Origin: Stenotrophomonas sp. ATCM1_4
GTDB taxonomy: Bacteria; Pseudomonadota; Gammaproteobacteria; Xanthomonadales; Xanthomonadaceae
Direction of reading: 5' to 3'
DNA: 64,000 nucleotides
Assembly (NCBI RefSeq): GCF_004348115.1
Contig: NZ_QPFB01000001.1
Span: forward strand, 1,780,497 to 1,844,496
Part shown: positions 10,558-20,667 of the stretch, piece by piece
Position numbering within the stretch: position 1 is the first letter of the stretch
How the letters are laid out: each line of letters begins with the position of its first letter
The notes under the pieces: generated by a model
Told to the model about the DNA's origin: nothing
The model's input: the letters and a program-made list of their open reading frames with translations, nothing else
Databases searched by the model: none
Program-made: the position numbers and the translations under genes

Positions 10558-10580
10558 AGCCCGCCGCAAGGCGGGCTTTT
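10558..10580 (+). terminator. Intrinsic terminator after yidC
   Basis: Stem AGCCCGCC / GGCGGGCT with a GCAA loop followed by TTTT, 8 bases after the yidC stop. Confidence 0.85.
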
Positions 10581-10646
10581 CGCATGTGGCGTTAGAATCG
10601 CCCCGCGTTCGCGCCCCTTCCACCGTTTCCCGTCGTCGAGCCCGCC

Positions 10647-13328
10647 ATGCCCCGTTCGCTGCCTTCGTACCGCGCGCTGTTGTCGCCCCTGTTGCTGGCC
10701 TGCGTGCTGGCCTCCGGTTGTGGCAGGCAGCAGGAACCGGCCGGCAAGGCACCCGTCACCCAACCCAGCGCCGCCGCGGCGGCGGCGACGGATCCAGCAG
10801 CGGCACCGCTGCTGGGCGCGTTGCAGAAGCAGTTGGATGGCCATCGCCGCATCGTCGTGCTGCTGGCCGATGAGGCACAGCAGACGCCGGCCGATCGCAC
10901 CACCTCCAGCCGCATTGGCCAACAGTTGTTCCATGACGGGCTGGAGCAGCGCGAGGCCATCGCCGCGCAGTTCGATGCGTTGCTGCGCGAGAGCAGCCCA
11001 CAACGCTTCGCCACGCTGGGCACGGTGCTGGACTACATCGAATCGGCACCGGAGCTGTACGACGCCGACCGCCTGGCGTTCCGCGAAGTGTTGCGTGACC
11101 TGCACGAGCGGGTCGGCAAGGACTCCTCGTTGCCGGCGGTGAAGCTGCACCAGCGCATCGGCGAGGACCTGGAGGCGCTGGACGAGATCGAGCGCAACTA
11201 CAACCAGGAAATCACCCGGATCTTCAGCCGTTTCGATCGCACCCGAGCCATCACGCTCAAGCGCGAGAAATGGGACGACTACATCGCCCACCTGCGCACG
11301 CAGTACAGCCGCGAGGCGATCCTGCGTGACTACGGGGTGATCGAGCCCTACCCGATGTCGATGAAGGACAGCGAGCGCGAGATCTTCGGCCGCGACCTGC
11401 CGGCCAAGACCGTGGTGTTGACCTTCGATGACGGCCCGCACAAGGCCTATACCGATGAAGTGGTGGCCATTCTCAAGCGCTACGACGTGCCGGGCGTGTT
11501 CTTCGAGGTGGGCCGAAACCTGGGCGCGATCCAGCCCGATGGCAAGGTCACGCTCGGGCCGATGGCCGGCATCAGCCGCAACCTGATGGAGCAGGGCTAC
11601 GCGGTGGGCAACCACAGCCTGACCCATGCACAGCTCTCGCGGACCAGCGGTGACGCGCTGCGCGAGCAGGTGCTGGGCACCGACATCCTGCTCAAGGACG
11701 TGGATAGCCGCCGCGCGCCGTTGTTCCGCTTCCCGTATGGCGCGCGCAACGCCGAAGGCCTGCAGCTGCTCGGCGAGGCCGGCCTGAAGTCGATCATGTG
11801 GAACATCGATTCGATGGACTGGGCCGACCCGGTGCCCGAGTCGATCGTGCAGCGCGTGGTCGAGCAGGTGCAGAAGGAACAGAAGGGCATCATCCTGTTC
11901 CATGACATCCACGACCGTGCGGTGAAGGCGTTGCCGCAGATCCTGGACCGGCTGATCGCCGACGGTTACCAGTTCGCTGGCTGGAACGGCCGTGACTTCA
12001 GCGTCAGCCGCCCGCGCAAGGGCGCCACCAGCGACGCCACCGTGACCACCGGCTACGAAAAATCCTGGGCCATCGTGATCGGCATCGACGACTACGCCAG
12101 GTGGCCCAAGCTCGAGTACGCCAGCCATGACGCGCAGGCCATCGCCGATACCCTTACCGGGCAGTTCGGCTTCCCGTCCTCGCAGGTGATCGTGCTGAAG
12201 AACGAACAGGCCACGCGCAACAACATCCTGGCCGCCTTCCACGACCGCCTGGCCGATGACCGCACCGGCCGGAACGACCGCGTGTTCGTGTTCTTCGCCG
12301 GCCATGGTGCCACCCGCCAGCTCGCCTCCGGGCGCGACCTGGGCTACATCATCCCGGTGGACTCGGACCCCAACGAGTTCGCCACCGACGCGATCGCGAT
12401 GACCGACATCCAGAACATCGCCGAGAGCATGCGCGCCAAGCACGTCATGTTCGTCATGGATGCCTGCTACAGCGGCCTGGGCCTGACCCGCGGCGGGCCG
12501 TCCTCGTCGGCGTTCCTGCGCGAGAACGCGCGCCGCAGCGCCCGCCAGATGCTGACCGCCGGCGGTGCCGACCAGCAGGTGGCCGACAGCGGCCCGAACG
12601 GGCATTCGGTGTTCACCTGGGTGCTGCTGCAGGCGCTGGCCGGCAAGGGCGACCTCAATGGCGATGGCCTGATCACCGGCACCGAGCTGGCCGCGTACGT
12701 GGCGCCGGCGGTGTCGGCGGTGTCGCAGCAGACCCCGGCATTCGGCAGCTTGCCCGGATCGCAGGGCGGCGAGTTCGTGTTCCAGGTACCGGACAGCCAA
12801 GAATACCTGACCGCCGATACCCGCCAGCTCTCGGCCGACGCGATCGCGCTCAACAACCGCGTCGATGCCGCCCAGGATGCCAAGGGCGAGGCCGAGGCAC
12901 CGGTGACCGTGACCGACCTGCAGGGTGGCAGGAGCACGCTGGTGGTGCCGGCGGCCGGGGCGGTGTCCGACCGCCAGCGTGCCCAGCAGGCCAATGACCG
13001 TGGCCTGCAGCTGTACCGCGAGAAGCGCTACGACGAAGCCGTCACCCAATTCACCGAGGCCCTGAAACTGCGCCCGGACTTCGCGCAGGCGGCCAACAAC
13101 CTGGGCTTCGTCTACTACCGCCAGCAGCGCTATGCCGAAGCGGCGCGCTGGCTGGAGAACACCTTGAAGATCGATCCCTCGCGTGCGGTGGCCTACCTCA
13201 ACCTGGGCGATGCGTACTTCAATGCCGGCGACAAGGCCAAGGCCGGGCAGGCCTACAGCACCTACCTGGAGCTGCAGCCGCAAGGCAGCGGCGCGGCCCA
13301 GGCGCGCGCGCAACTGCAGAAGCTGTAG
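10647..13328 (+). CDS. Lipoprotein fusing NodB deacetylase, caspase-like peptidase and TPR domains
   Basis: 893 residues. The N-terminus has a lipoprotein signal (hydrophobic stretch, then LASGC), predicting a lipid-anchored envelope protein. Residues about 30-245 are helical and unassigned. A NodB polysaccharide-deacetylase domain follows (about 250-455): TFDDGP with metal Asp262, and the metal histidines in NHSLTH (323 and 327); FHDIHD is near 420. A caspase/metacaspase-like (peptidase C14) domain spans about 468-735 with the dyad His553 (FAGHG) and Cys607 (DACYSG). Three TPR repeats occupy about 775-885. All catalytic residues seem present, so it may both deacetylate envelope or exopolysaccharide and cleave protein. 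Substrates are unknown. It ends 3 bases before mnmE. Confidence 0.85.
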   Translation: MPRSLPSYRALLSPLLLACVLASGCGRQQEPAGKAPVTQPSAAAAAATDPAAAPLLGALQKQLDGHRRIVVLLADEAQQTPADRTTSSRIGQQLFHDGLEQREAIAAQFDALLRESSPQRFATLGTVLDYIESAPELYDADRLAFREVLRDLHERVGKDSSLPAVKLHQRIGEDLEALDEIERNYNQEITRIFSRFDRTRAITLKREKWDDYIAHLRTQYSREAILRDYGVIEPYPMSMKDSEREIFGRDLPAKTVVLTFDDGPHKAYTDEVVAILKRYDVPGVFFEVGRNLGAIQPDGKVTLGPMAGISRNLMEQGYAVGNHSLTHAQLSRTSGDALREQVLGTDILLKDVDSRRAPLFRFPYGARNAEGLQLLGEAGLKSIMWNIDSMDWADPVPESIVQRVVEQVQKEQKGIILFHDIHDRAVKALPQILDRLIADGYQFAGWNGRDFSVSRPRKGATSDATVTTGYEKSWAIVIGIDDYARWPKLEYASHDAQAIADTLTGQFGFPSSQVIVLKNEQATRNNILAAFHDRLADDRTGRNDRVFVFFAGHGATRQLASGRDLGYIIPVDSDPNEFATDAIAMTDIQNIAESMRAKHVMFVMDACYSGLGLTRGGPSSSAFLRENARRSARQMLTAGGADQQVADSGPNGHSVFTWVLLQALAGKGDLNGDGLITGTELAAYVAPAVSAVSQQTPAFGSLPGSQGGEFVFQVPDSQEYLTADTRQLSADAIALNNRVDAAQDAKGEAEAPVTVTDLQGGRSTLVVPAAGAVSDRQRAQQANDRGLQLYREKRYDEAVTQFTEALKLRPDFAQAANNLGFVYYRQQRYAEAARWLENTLKIDPSRAVAYLNLGDAYFNAGDKAKAGQAYSTYLELQPQGSGAAQARAQLQKL

Positions 13329-13331
13329 CGG

Positions 13332-14681
13332 ATGAGCGCGTTGTCCACCGGCCAGACCATCGTTGCCATTGCCAGCGGCGCCGCTGCCGGCGGCGTCGGC
13401 ATGCTGCGCGTCTCCGGGCCGCGGTCATTGCAGATCGCCGTTGCCCTCGGTTGCCCGATGCTGCAGCCGCGGCATGCGCACTACGCCAGGTTCCGCGATG
13501 CAGGCGGCGAGGTGATCGATGACGGCATCGCGTTGTACTTCCCCGGCCCGCGCAGCTTCACCGGCGAGGACGTGGTGGAACTGCAGGGCCACGGTAGCCC
13601 TGTCGTATTGCGACAACTGCTCGCGCGCTGCATCGAACTGGGTGCGCGCCAGGCGCGTGCCGGTGAGTTCAGTGAACGCGCCTTCCTCAACGGCAAGCTC
13701 GATCTGGCCCAGGCCGAAGCCATCGCCGACCTGATCGCGGCGGGCGACGTGCGCGCCGCACGCGCCGCGCGGCGTTCGCTGGATGGCGTGTTCTCGCGGC
13801 GGGTGGAAGAGGTCGGCGAACAACTGGTGCGCCTGCGCATCCACGTCGAAGCGGCCATCGACTTTGCCGATGAGCCACTGGATACGCTGGGCGGTGCGCA
13901 GGTGCGCGCCGGCATCGAACAGGCGCGTGCGCTGCTGGAGCAACTGCGCATCGACGCCGAGCGTGGCCGCAAGCTGCGTGATGGCCTGCACGCGGTGCTG
14001 ATCGGCCCGCCCAATGCAGGCAAGAGTTCGCTGCTCAATGCCCTGGCCGGCAGCGAGCGCGCCATCGTCACCGACATCGCCGGCACCACCCGCGACACGC
14101 TGCGCGAAACCATTCGCATCGATGGCCTGGAGCTGGAACTGGTGGACACGGCCGGCCTGCGCGAAGGTGGCGATGCCATCGAACGCGAAGGCATGCGCCG
14201 CGCCCGTGCCGAAATGCAGCGCGCCGACCTGGCCATCGTGGTGCTGGATGCGCGTGATCCGGACGCGGGCAAGCAGGCCATTGGCGATGCCGCCGCCCAG
14301 GCCGCGCGGCAGCTGTGGGTATTCAACAAATGCGACCTGCTGCCACAGTGGCCGCAGGACCTGGGGGCCGACAGCATCGCGTTGTCGGCGGCCAGCGGGG
14401 CAGGGCTGGAGCAGCTGCACGCGCGCCTGCGCGCCATCGCCAGCGACGGTGCCGGGGAAGGCATGCAGGGCGAGTTCTCCGCGCGCCTGCGCCATGTCGA
14501 GGCCATCGCCAGTGCCGCAGGGCACCTGGAAACCGCCGACGCGCAGCTGCACCACGACCAGCTCGAACTGGCTGCCGAGGAGCTGCGGCTGGCCCACGAT
14601 GCACTGGGCGAGATCACCGGCCGGATGACGGCCGACGATCTGCTGGGGCGGATTTTCTCGAGTTTCTGCATCGGCAAGTGA
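13332..14681 (+). CDS. mnmE: tRNA modification GTPase MnmE
   Basis: With MnmG it installs the carboxymethylaminomethyl group on U34 of certain tRNAs. 449 residues, the normal length. It has the N-terminal tetrahydrofolate-binding domain, a helical domain with an inserted G domain (G1 GPPNAGKSS near 225, TRDT, DTAG, NKCD near 332), and the C-terminal CIGK containing the essential Cys446. It starts 3 bases after the preceding lipoprotein gene, so it is probably co-transcribed or has an internal promoter. Confidence 0.97.
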   Translation: MSALSTGQTIVAIASGAAAGGVGMLRVSGPRSLQIAVALGCPMLQPRHAHYARFRDAGGEVIDDGIALYFPGPRSFTGEDVVELQGHGSPVVLRQLLARCIELGARQARAGEFSERAFLNGKLDLAQAEAIADLIAAGDVRAARAARRSLDGVFSRRVEEVGEQLVRLRIHVEAAIDFADEPLDTLGGAQVRAGIEQARALLEQLRIDAERGRKLRDGLHAVLIGPPNAGKSSLLNALAGSERAIVTDIAGTTRDTLRETIRIDGLELELVDTAGLREGGDAIEREGMRRARAEMQRADLAIVVLDARDPDAGKQAIGDAAAQAARQLWVFNKCDLLPQWPQDLGADSIALSAASGAGLEQLHARLRAIASDGAGEGMQGEFSARLRHVEAIASAAGHLETADAQLHHDQLELAAEELRLAHDALGEITGRMTADDLLGRIFSSFCIGK

Positions 14682-14857
14682 TGCCCCGCGTGGGGTGACA
14701 CATTCAGCCTGCGCGCAGTAGGCTATGCGCCGTTACGGGATCCCCCCGCCTGCGGAGCCAGTCCAATGCGCCATTGATGCCACCGTCGCAATGACGGTCC
14801 CTTCCAGTCCCTGCTGCCGTTGGCGGCCGGGTGCTTCGGGCATCGATGGAACCACGC

Positions 14858-16471
14858 ATGACCACTTCCGTATCCGTGACGCTGGATGGCGTCGCTTGGC
14901 ACACGCCCGATGGGCGCTGCCTTTTTTCTGATCTCACTGCACGCTTTGATGGACGGCTGACCGGCCTGGTCGGCCGCAATGGCGTGGGCAAGTCCGTGCT
15001 GGCGCAGATGATGGCCGGGCTGCGCGTACCCAGCGCCGGACACTGCCGGCGCATGGGCCGCGTCCACTACCTGCCGCAGCAGGTGGCGGTGATTCCCGGG
15101 CAGCGGGTAGCCGAGCTTGCCGCTGTGGATAACGTGTTGGCGGCGCTGCTGCGGATCGAGGCGGGCAGCACCGACCCGGCCGACTTCGACGCGGTGGGCG
15201 AACAGTGGATGCTGCGCGAAACGCTGCAACAGGCGTTGCTCGACGCGGGACTGGAGGGTATCTCTGCGGACATGCCTGTGGATAAGCTCAGCGGCGGGCA
15301 ACGGATGCGGGTGGCATTGGTGGGCGCGCTGCTGCAACCGGTGGAGCTGCTGATCCTGGACGAGCCCAGCAATCACCTGGACCTGGCTGGCCGGCAGTGG
15401 CTGGCCGCGCAACTGCGGGCACGGGGGCAGGGCGTGCTGCTGGTCAGCCACGACCGCCTGCTGCTGGCCGAGGTGGAGCGCATCGTCGAATTGTCGCCGC
15501 AGGGCCTGCGCAGCCACGGTGGCAACTACGCCAGTTATGCACAGGCGCGCGCTGCCACAAGGGCGGCGGCCGAAACCCTGTTGCAGCAGCGTCGCCATGA
15601 ACGTCGCAAGGGCGAGCAGGAGTTGCGCGTCCAACGCGAACGGCTGGAGCAGCGCAGCGCGCGTGGCAGCCGCGATGCGGCCAGGGCCAACCAGGCGCCG
15701 ATCCTGCTGGGCCTGCAGCGCCAGCGTGCCGAAGCCAACGCCGGCAAGGCACGACAGCAGCTCCAGCAACGGCATGCGGGGCTGGACGACGCGGTGCGGC
15801 AGGCGCATGCGCAGCTGGATGCGCCACCACCGGTGTTGCTGATGCCGGCGCTGCTCCCCGGTGGCCCGGAATGGGTAGTGCGGTTGGAAGGCGTGCGTCT
15901 GCCGTGGAGCGACCCGGCGCAGCCCGCGCTGGACCTGTCGCTGCGCCGGGGCCAGCGCCTGGCCGTGAGTGGAGCCAACGGCACCGGCAAATCCACCTTG
16001 CTCAAGCTGCTGGCCGGTCAGTGCGAAGCGGTGGCGGGGAACGTACAGGTTGCGGTGCCCGCAGCGCTGCTGGACCAGCAACTGGCGGTCCTGCCGCCGC
16101 AATGCAGTGCGCTGCAGGGGCTGCGCGAAAGCAACCCCCTGCAGGAGGAAGCCGTCTCTCGCAGCCGTCTCTCGCTGCTGGGCCTGGACGCCGCGCAGGC
16201 GGTGCTGCCCTCGGCCCGGCTCAGTGGTGGGCAGCGGCTCAAGGCGGCGCTGGCCTGCGTGCTCTACGCGGACCCGCCGGCGCAGCTGCTGTTGCTGGAC
16301 GAGCCGGGCAACCACCTGGACCTGGAATCACTGGAAGCCCTGGAAGGCCTGCTGCGGCAGTACCGCGGCACGCTGGTGGTGGTCTCCCACGATCCGGCCT
16401 TCCTGCAGGCCATTGGCATCGATGCCACGTTGCAGCTGGACAGGGATGGCTGGCGATTGCAGCCGGCCTGA
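14858..16471 (+). CDS. ABC-F family ATPase
   Basis: 537 residues with two ABC cassettes and no membrane segments, as in the ribosome-associated ABC-F proteins that act in translation or protect ribosomes from antibiotics. Cassette 1: Walker A GRNGVGKS (near 40), signature LSGGQRMRV, Walker B LLILDEPSNHLDL. Cassette 2: GANGTGKST, LSGGQRLKAAL, LLLLDEPGNHLDLE. The linker between them (about 215-330) is Arg/Gln-rich and coiled-coil-like. The ATG at 14858 was preferred; the frame is open to a GTG at 14831 and an ATG at 14846. Which ABC-F subfamily it belongs to, and whether it gives resistance, cannot be told by eye. Confidence 0.85.
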   Translation: MTTSVSVTLDGVAWHTPDGRCLFSDLTARFDGRLTGLVGRNGVGKSVLAQMMAGLRVPSAGHCRRMGRVHYLPQQVAVIPGQRVAELAAVDNVLAALLRIEAGSTDPADFDAVGEQWMLRETLQQALLDAGLEGISADMPVDKLSGGQRMRVALVGALLQPVELLILDEPSNHLDLAGRQWLAAQLRARGQGVLLVSHDRLLLAEVERIVELSPQGLRSHGGNYASYAQARAATRAAAETLLQQRRHERRKGEQELRVQRERLEQRSARGSRDAARANQAPILLGLQRQRAEANAGKARQQLQQRHAGLDDAVRQAHAQLDAPPPVLLMPALLPGGPEWVVRLEGVRLPWSDPAQPALDLSLRRGQRLAVSGANGTGKSTLLKLLAGQCEAVAGNVQVAVPAALLDQQLAVLPPQCSALQGLRESNPLQEEAVSRSRLSLLGLDAAQAVLPSARLSGGQRLKAALACVLYADPPAQLLLLDEPGNHLDLESLEALEGLLRQYRGTLVVVSHDPAFLQAIGIDATLQLDRDGWRLQPA

Positions 16472-16545
16472 GGCTGTTCTTTCTTTCGCCGGTCACATCG
16501 CAGCGGCATCATTGCGCCTTCGTTTTTTGATGAAGGTGCGGTGCG

Positions 16546-17631
16546 ATGTCCAGGTGGGGATGGTTGATGATGGCAGGCATGGCATGCTGCCCGGTAATGC
16601 ACGCCAACGCCGCCCAGAGTTATCCACACGTTTCGGTCTACGCGCACCGTGGTGCCAGCGCATTGCTGCCCGAACACACCCTGGCCGCGTACGCCCAGGC
16701 CATCTCCGACGGCGCCGACTACATCGAGCCGGATCTGGTGATGACCAAGGACGGCGTGCTGGTGGCACGCCATGAGAACGAGATCGGCTCGACCACCGAT
16801 GTCGCCGCGCATCCGGAATTCGCCGAGCGCCGTACCATCAAGGTGATCGACGGGAAGAAGATCGACGGTTGGTTCACCGAAGACTTCACCCTGGCCGAGT
16901 TGAAGACCCTGTACGCCCGCGAGCGCCTGCCACAGGTGCGCGGCACTGCGTTCGACGGGCAATTCCGCATTGCCTCGCTGGACGAGATCATCAACTTCCT
17001 GGTGCAGCAGGCCGGCCGCGCCAACCGCGGCATCGGGCTGGTGCCGGAGATCAAGCACGGCAGCTATTTCCGCGGCATTGGCCTGCCGATGGAAGACAAG
17101 CTGCTGGCCGCGCTGCAGGGCAATGCCTATACCAAGGTGGCGCCGGTGATGGTGCAGTCCTTCGAGACCGCCAACCTGCGCGCGCTGCGCGCCAAGCTGG
17201 GCCGCGATTCCAACATCCGCCTGCTGCAGCTGCTGGATGCTGCCGGCGACATGCCGGCCGACGTGGTGCTGGCCGGCGGCACGCTGACGTATGCGCAGAT
17301 GGCGACGCCGGCCGGGCTGAAGGAGATCGCCGGCTACGCCGACGCCATCGGCCTGGAACGGCGCATGGTGATCCCGTGGAACGCGCAGGGGGGCCTGGCT
17401 GCGCCCACCGCACTGGTCGGGGATGCGCATGCCGCCGGCCTGCAGGTGGTGGTCTACACCTTCCGCCCGGAGAACCCGTTCCTGCCGCCGGCACTGCGCC
17501 AGGGTGCGGAGAATGCGCGCAACCCGGAGGCATCGGTGGCCGAGATGCGCGAGTACCTCAAGGCCGGCATCGATGCGTTGTTCACCGACGATCCCGCACT
17601 GGGCCGCCGCGCGGTGGACGGCACTCCGTAA
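16546..17631 (+). CDS. glpQ: Periplasmic glycerophosphodiester phosphodiesterase
   Basis: Hydrolyses glycerophosphodiesters to glycerol-3-phosphate and an alcohol. 361 residues. A signal peptide with the cleavage-like MHANA-AQ near residue 22 predicts export. The GDPD catalytic features are visible: His34-Arg35 in AHRGASALLPEHT, the metal ligands Glu61 and Asp63 in IEPDLV, and His76 (RHEN). The length and the long insertion between the first two strands match the periplasmic GlpQ type rather than the short cytosolic UgpQ. No glpT transporter is adjacent. Confidence 0.92.
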   Translation: MSRWGWLMMAGMACCPVMHANAAQSYPHVSVYAHRGASALLPEHTLAAYAQAISDGADYIEPDLVMTKDGVLVARHENEIGSTTDVAAHPEFAERRTIKVIDGKKIDGWFTEDFTLAELKTLYARERLPQVRGTAFDGQFRIASLDEIINFLVQQAGRANRGIGLVPEIKHGSYFRGIGLPMEDKLLAALQGNAYTKVAPVMVQSFETANLRALRAKLGRDSNIRLLQLLDAAGDMPADVVLAGGTLTYAQMATPAGLKEIAGYADAIGLERRMVIPWNAQGGLAAPTALVGDAHAAGLQVVVYTFRPENPFLPPALRQGAENARNPEASVAEMREYLKAGIDALFTDDPALGRRAVDGTP

Positions 17632-17812
17632 GGAGCGGCCTGCACCGCGACGCCGCAGCTGCTTCGGCCCGGGCCGCCGCGGGTTGGCGGCACCGGATCG
17701 ATCACGTGACGCCCTGTCATCGTTTGCCAGTCACGGCGGTGCCCAAAGGGAGGGCGGTTGTCCTGTGTGAAAATGCCGGCAGTGGGCATTGGCAGGATCA
17801 TGGAGGGACGCT

Positions 17813-18733
17813 TTGCTGATCGGTTACCGGTTCGAGGAAGGCGCCGTGCTGCGCATCCATTCGCGCAACGCGGTGGCGACGGTACTGCTGGTCGCTTTCA
17901 GCCTGGTCTTCACCATCGGCCCCGTGCTGCTGCTCTTTTCGCGCGACCTCCATGGCACGGGGATGGATCCGGTGCTGGCAGGGCTGGCATCGGCTTTGAT
18001 GATCGCCATGGCGCTGGCTTCGCTCTGGTATTTCCGTCTGCGCGAGACGCTGGTGTTGGATAGGCCCGGCAACCAGGGCATCCGCATCTCCCACAACCTG
18101 TTTGGAAGGGCGCGGCGCGTCGATGCGGCGTTCGTGCTGGCGGGTCAGCCTCGCCTGCAGCTCCGGCGCCATGGCGATAGCGCCCGTGCCCCCGTGCGGC
18201 TATGGCTGATGCACGCCGATGGAAGCGAGCACCAGCTCAGTTTCGAAACGATCGCCGTGCGGCCGGGCAGCGGCGTCACCGGCGAATGGCTGCAACGGAT
18301 CGCCACGCATCTGCAGGTGGAGGCTCCGGCCGGGATCGTGGTCGTGCCGCTGAACTCGCCGGCAGCCGCGCCCCGGCACCGGCCCCCACGGCAGGCCAGC
18401 GTCGTGGAGGACGCCCCTGGAACGCGACCGCGCGCCCCTCGACAGGACGATGCCCTGCCGGCAGGCGTCCGCGTCGTCATGGCGCTGATCGGGGCATTCC
18501 TCGCCGTTCTGGCGCTCAGCCAGGCCTGGGTGCTGTTGCACGCACTGAGCAGTGGAACGCTCCGCGTGAGCCACTGGCGGGGCAGTGGTTCGGTGGTTTA
18601 TCACTGGGGGGCCGAACCCTACGGCTTCCTGCTGCAGCTCTTCATCGCGGTGCTGGAAGTACTCGTGCCTGCCGCCTTGGCATGGGGCGGGTTGCGCCTG
18701 GCCATCGTGGGGCGCTACTCGCGGCAGGGGTAG
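17813..18733 (+). CDS. Uncharacterised membrane protein with four predicted helices
   Basis: Not recognised. 306 residues from a TTG at 17813, chosen because GGAGG lies 6 bases upstream; the frame is open from another TTG at 17789. Hydrophobic segments lie at about 22-42, 55-75, 218-240 and 275-300. Between the two pairs is a soluble part of about 140 residues with many Arg and a Pro/Ala-rich stretch (about 185-215). The layout of two helices, a cytosolic-looking domain and two helices has no signature known to me. It stands alone between glpQ and the convergent rhomboid gene, 21 bases apart. Confidence 0.7.
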   Translation: MLIGYRFEEGAVLRIHSRNAVATVLLVAFSLVFTIGPVLLLFSRDLHGTGMDPVLAGLASALMIAMALASLWYFRLRETLVLDRPGNQGIRISHNLFGRARRVDAAFVLAGQPRLQLRRHGDSARAPVRLWLMHADGSEHQLSFETIAVRPGSGVTGEWLQRIATHLQVEAPAGIVVVPLNSPAAAPRHRPPRQASVVEDAPGTRPRAPRQDDALPAGVRVVMALIGAFLAVLALSQAWVLLHALSSGTLRVSHWRGSGSVVYHWGAEPYGFLLQLFIAVLEVLVPAALAWGGLRLAIVGRYSRQG

Positions 18734-18754
18734 GTCTGACGGCCCGGGCCGCAC

Positions 18755-19537
18755 TTACGCGGGGTTATTCGGGTCGCGCCGGCGCAGCGGCACCACCACT
18801 TCGTAATCGCGGCCCTCGCGAGGCTGCCACAACACCGGTACCTGCCGCGGGGACGGTGGCTCGAGCTCATCGGCGTCGGCCAGCACCTCGTCTTCCTCCT
18901 CGTCTTCCCAGCTGTAGCGCTTGCGGGGGGCCATCGGGTCGGCGTGGCGGAACATCAGCGCGGCGATGACGCCGGCGGCGGCACCGCCCATGTGCGATTG
19001 CCAGGACACGCCCGGCTCATGCGGCAGGATGGTGATCAGCATGCTGCCGTAGAACAGGAAGGCGATCATGCCGGCGGCGATGGCCGGCCGGTCGCGGCGC
19101 AGCAGGCCCAGCACGAACACCAGGAACATCAGGCCGTGGGTCACGCCGCTGGCACCGAGGTGATGGCTGCCGGGCTCGCCCAGCAACCAGGCACCCAGCC
19201 CGGAACCCACCCACAGCAGCGGCAGCGCGCGCACGGTGGCCTTGGGGTAGACGCTGCCGGCCAGCGTGCCGAGGATCAGCAGGGCCACCGCATTGGCACC
19301 GAGGTGCTCGATCGAGCCATGCAGCAGCGGGGCGCCCAGCAGGCCCCACAGGCCCTTGGCTTCCAGGGGCGCCACCGACCAGGCGCGCCAGTCCCAGCCG
19401 CTGCTCTGCACGGCGAACACGGCCACCAGCAGCAGCACGAAGCCCAGGCTCAGGTTGAAGGCGCGCAGCACCCGGTTGCGGTCGCTGCGGTCATTGGCCG
19501 GCGAGGCGCCGGTGGCGGGGACGTTTGGCGTATCCAT
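18755..19537 (-). CDS. Rhomboid family intramembrane serine protease
   Basis: 260 residues from the ATG at 19537 (MDTPNVPATG); the frame is open 25 codons further upstream. About six membrane helices. The catalytic dyad is visible: Ser130 in GASG (HHLGASGVTHG) and His182 in SWQSHMGGAAAG, as in rhomboid proteases, which cleave transmembrane substrates inside the bilayer. The cytosolic C-terminal tail has a very acidic stretch (WEDEEEDEVLADADELE) and then a basic end, not part of the protease fold. It lies downstream of terC on the same strand, about 94 bases apart. The natural substrate is unknown. Confidence 0.88.
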   Translation of the reverse strand: MDTPNVPATGASPANDRSDRNRVLRAFNLSLGFVLLLVAVFAVQSSGWDWRAWSVAPLEAKGLWGLLGAPLLHGSIEHLGANAVALLILGTLAGSVYPKATVRALPLLWVGSGLGAWLLGEPGSHHLGASGVTHGLMFLVFVLGLLRRDRPAIAAGMIAFLFYGSMLITILPHEPGVSWQSHMGGAAAGVIAALMFRHADPMAPRKRYSWEDEEEDEVLADADELEPPSPRQVPVLWQPREGRDYEVVVPLRRRDPNNPA

Positions 19538-19631
19538 GTCATTGGGATTGCGGCGGGTCCCCGGTTTGCAAGGGGGACGGGCATGGGAACCGCTGTGCCG
19601 CCAACGGGACAATCCCGCTGGCGGCGGTGGA

Positions 19632-20591
19632 TCAGCCGTGCTTCTGCTTCGGCGGGATCTTCAGGCTCAGGACCATGGTGGTGACCAGGATCGCGGCGAC
19701 CACGCCCAGCGACACCGGCACCGGGATCTTGTACAGGTCGATCAGCAGCATCTTGGCGCCGATGAACGCCAGGATCACCGCCAGGCCGTACGGCAGCAGG
19801 TGGAAGCGGTCGGCCATGCCGGCCAGCAGGAAGAACATCGCGCGCAGGCCCAGCACCGCGAACACGTTCGAGGTCAGCACGATGAACGGGTCGGTGGTGA
19901 TGGCGAAGATGGCCGGGATCGAGTCCACCGCGAAGATCACGTCGGTGACCGCGATCAGGATCAGCACCACGAACATCGGGGTGAACCAGCGCACGCCGTC
20001 CTTCTCGGCGACCAGCCGGTTGCCGTTGTACTCGTGGCTGATGCGCAGGTGCTTGCGCATGAACTTCAGCGCCGGGTTGTCATCCAGGCTGGGTTCCTGG
20101 CCCGCGGCGAACCACATCTTCCAGCCGGTGAACAGCAGGAACGCACCGAACACGTAGAGCAGCCAGTGGAACTGGTTCACCAGCACGGTGCCGGCGAAGA
20201 TCATCACCGTGCGCAGCGCGATGGCGCCGAGGATGCCGATGATCAGCACGCGCTGGCGCTGGGTCTCGGGCACCGCGAAGTAGCCCATGATCAGCAGGAA
20301 CACGAAGATGTTGTCGACCGCCAGCGCCTTCTCGATCAGGTAGCCGGTCAGGAACTGCAGGCCGATCTCGTTGGCCACCGCGGTGCCGGCGGTCTCGTTC
20401 AGGTAGTACCAGAGGCCGGCATTGAAGGCCAGGGCCAACGCCACCCAGCCGATGGACCACAGCAGGGCCTCCTTGAAGGTGACCTTGTGCGGGCCGCCGT
20501 GGCGCATCAGCACCAGGTCGATCAACAGGGCGGCGATGACGACGGCGATGAAGCCGCCCCAAAGCCAGGGATTACCGATTGTCTGGATCAT
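19632..20591 (-). CDS. alx: TerC/Alx family membrane protein (probable Mn2+ exporter)
   Basis: 319 residues with about nine hydrophobic helices. The TerC hallmarks are clear: EKALAVDNIFVF and, in the second half, AVTDVIFAVDSIPAIFAITTD, the two Asp-containing repeats thought to bind metal. Members of this family (Alx in E. coli) lower cytosolic manganese. The upstream leader carries a yybP-ykoY riboswitch, which strongly supports a manganese role. The rhomboid gene follows on the same strand. A tellurite-resistance role is the historical name only. Confidence 0.92.
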   Translation of the reverse strand: MIQTIGNPWLWGGFIAVVIAALLIDLVLMRHGGPHKVTFKEALLWSIGWVALALAFNAGLWYYLNETAGTAVANEIGLQFLTGYLIEKALAVDNIFVFLLIMGYFAVPETQRQRVLIIGILGAIALRTVMIFAGTVLVNQFHWLLYVFGAFLLFTGWKMWFAAGQEPSLDDNPALKFMRKHLRISHEYNGNRLVAEKDGVRWFTPMFVVLILIAVTDVIFAVDSIPAIFAITTDPFIVLTSNVFAVLGLRAMFFLLAGMADRFHLLPYGLAVILAFIGAKMLLIDLYKIPVPVSLGVVAAILVTTMVLSLKIPPKQKHG

Positions 20592-20667
20592 GGGAAATTC
20601 CGGTCGTTAAAAGGGTTCTCGGAACCACACAGGCCAAGAGCTGGACACGGAATCGGGGAGACCGGGG

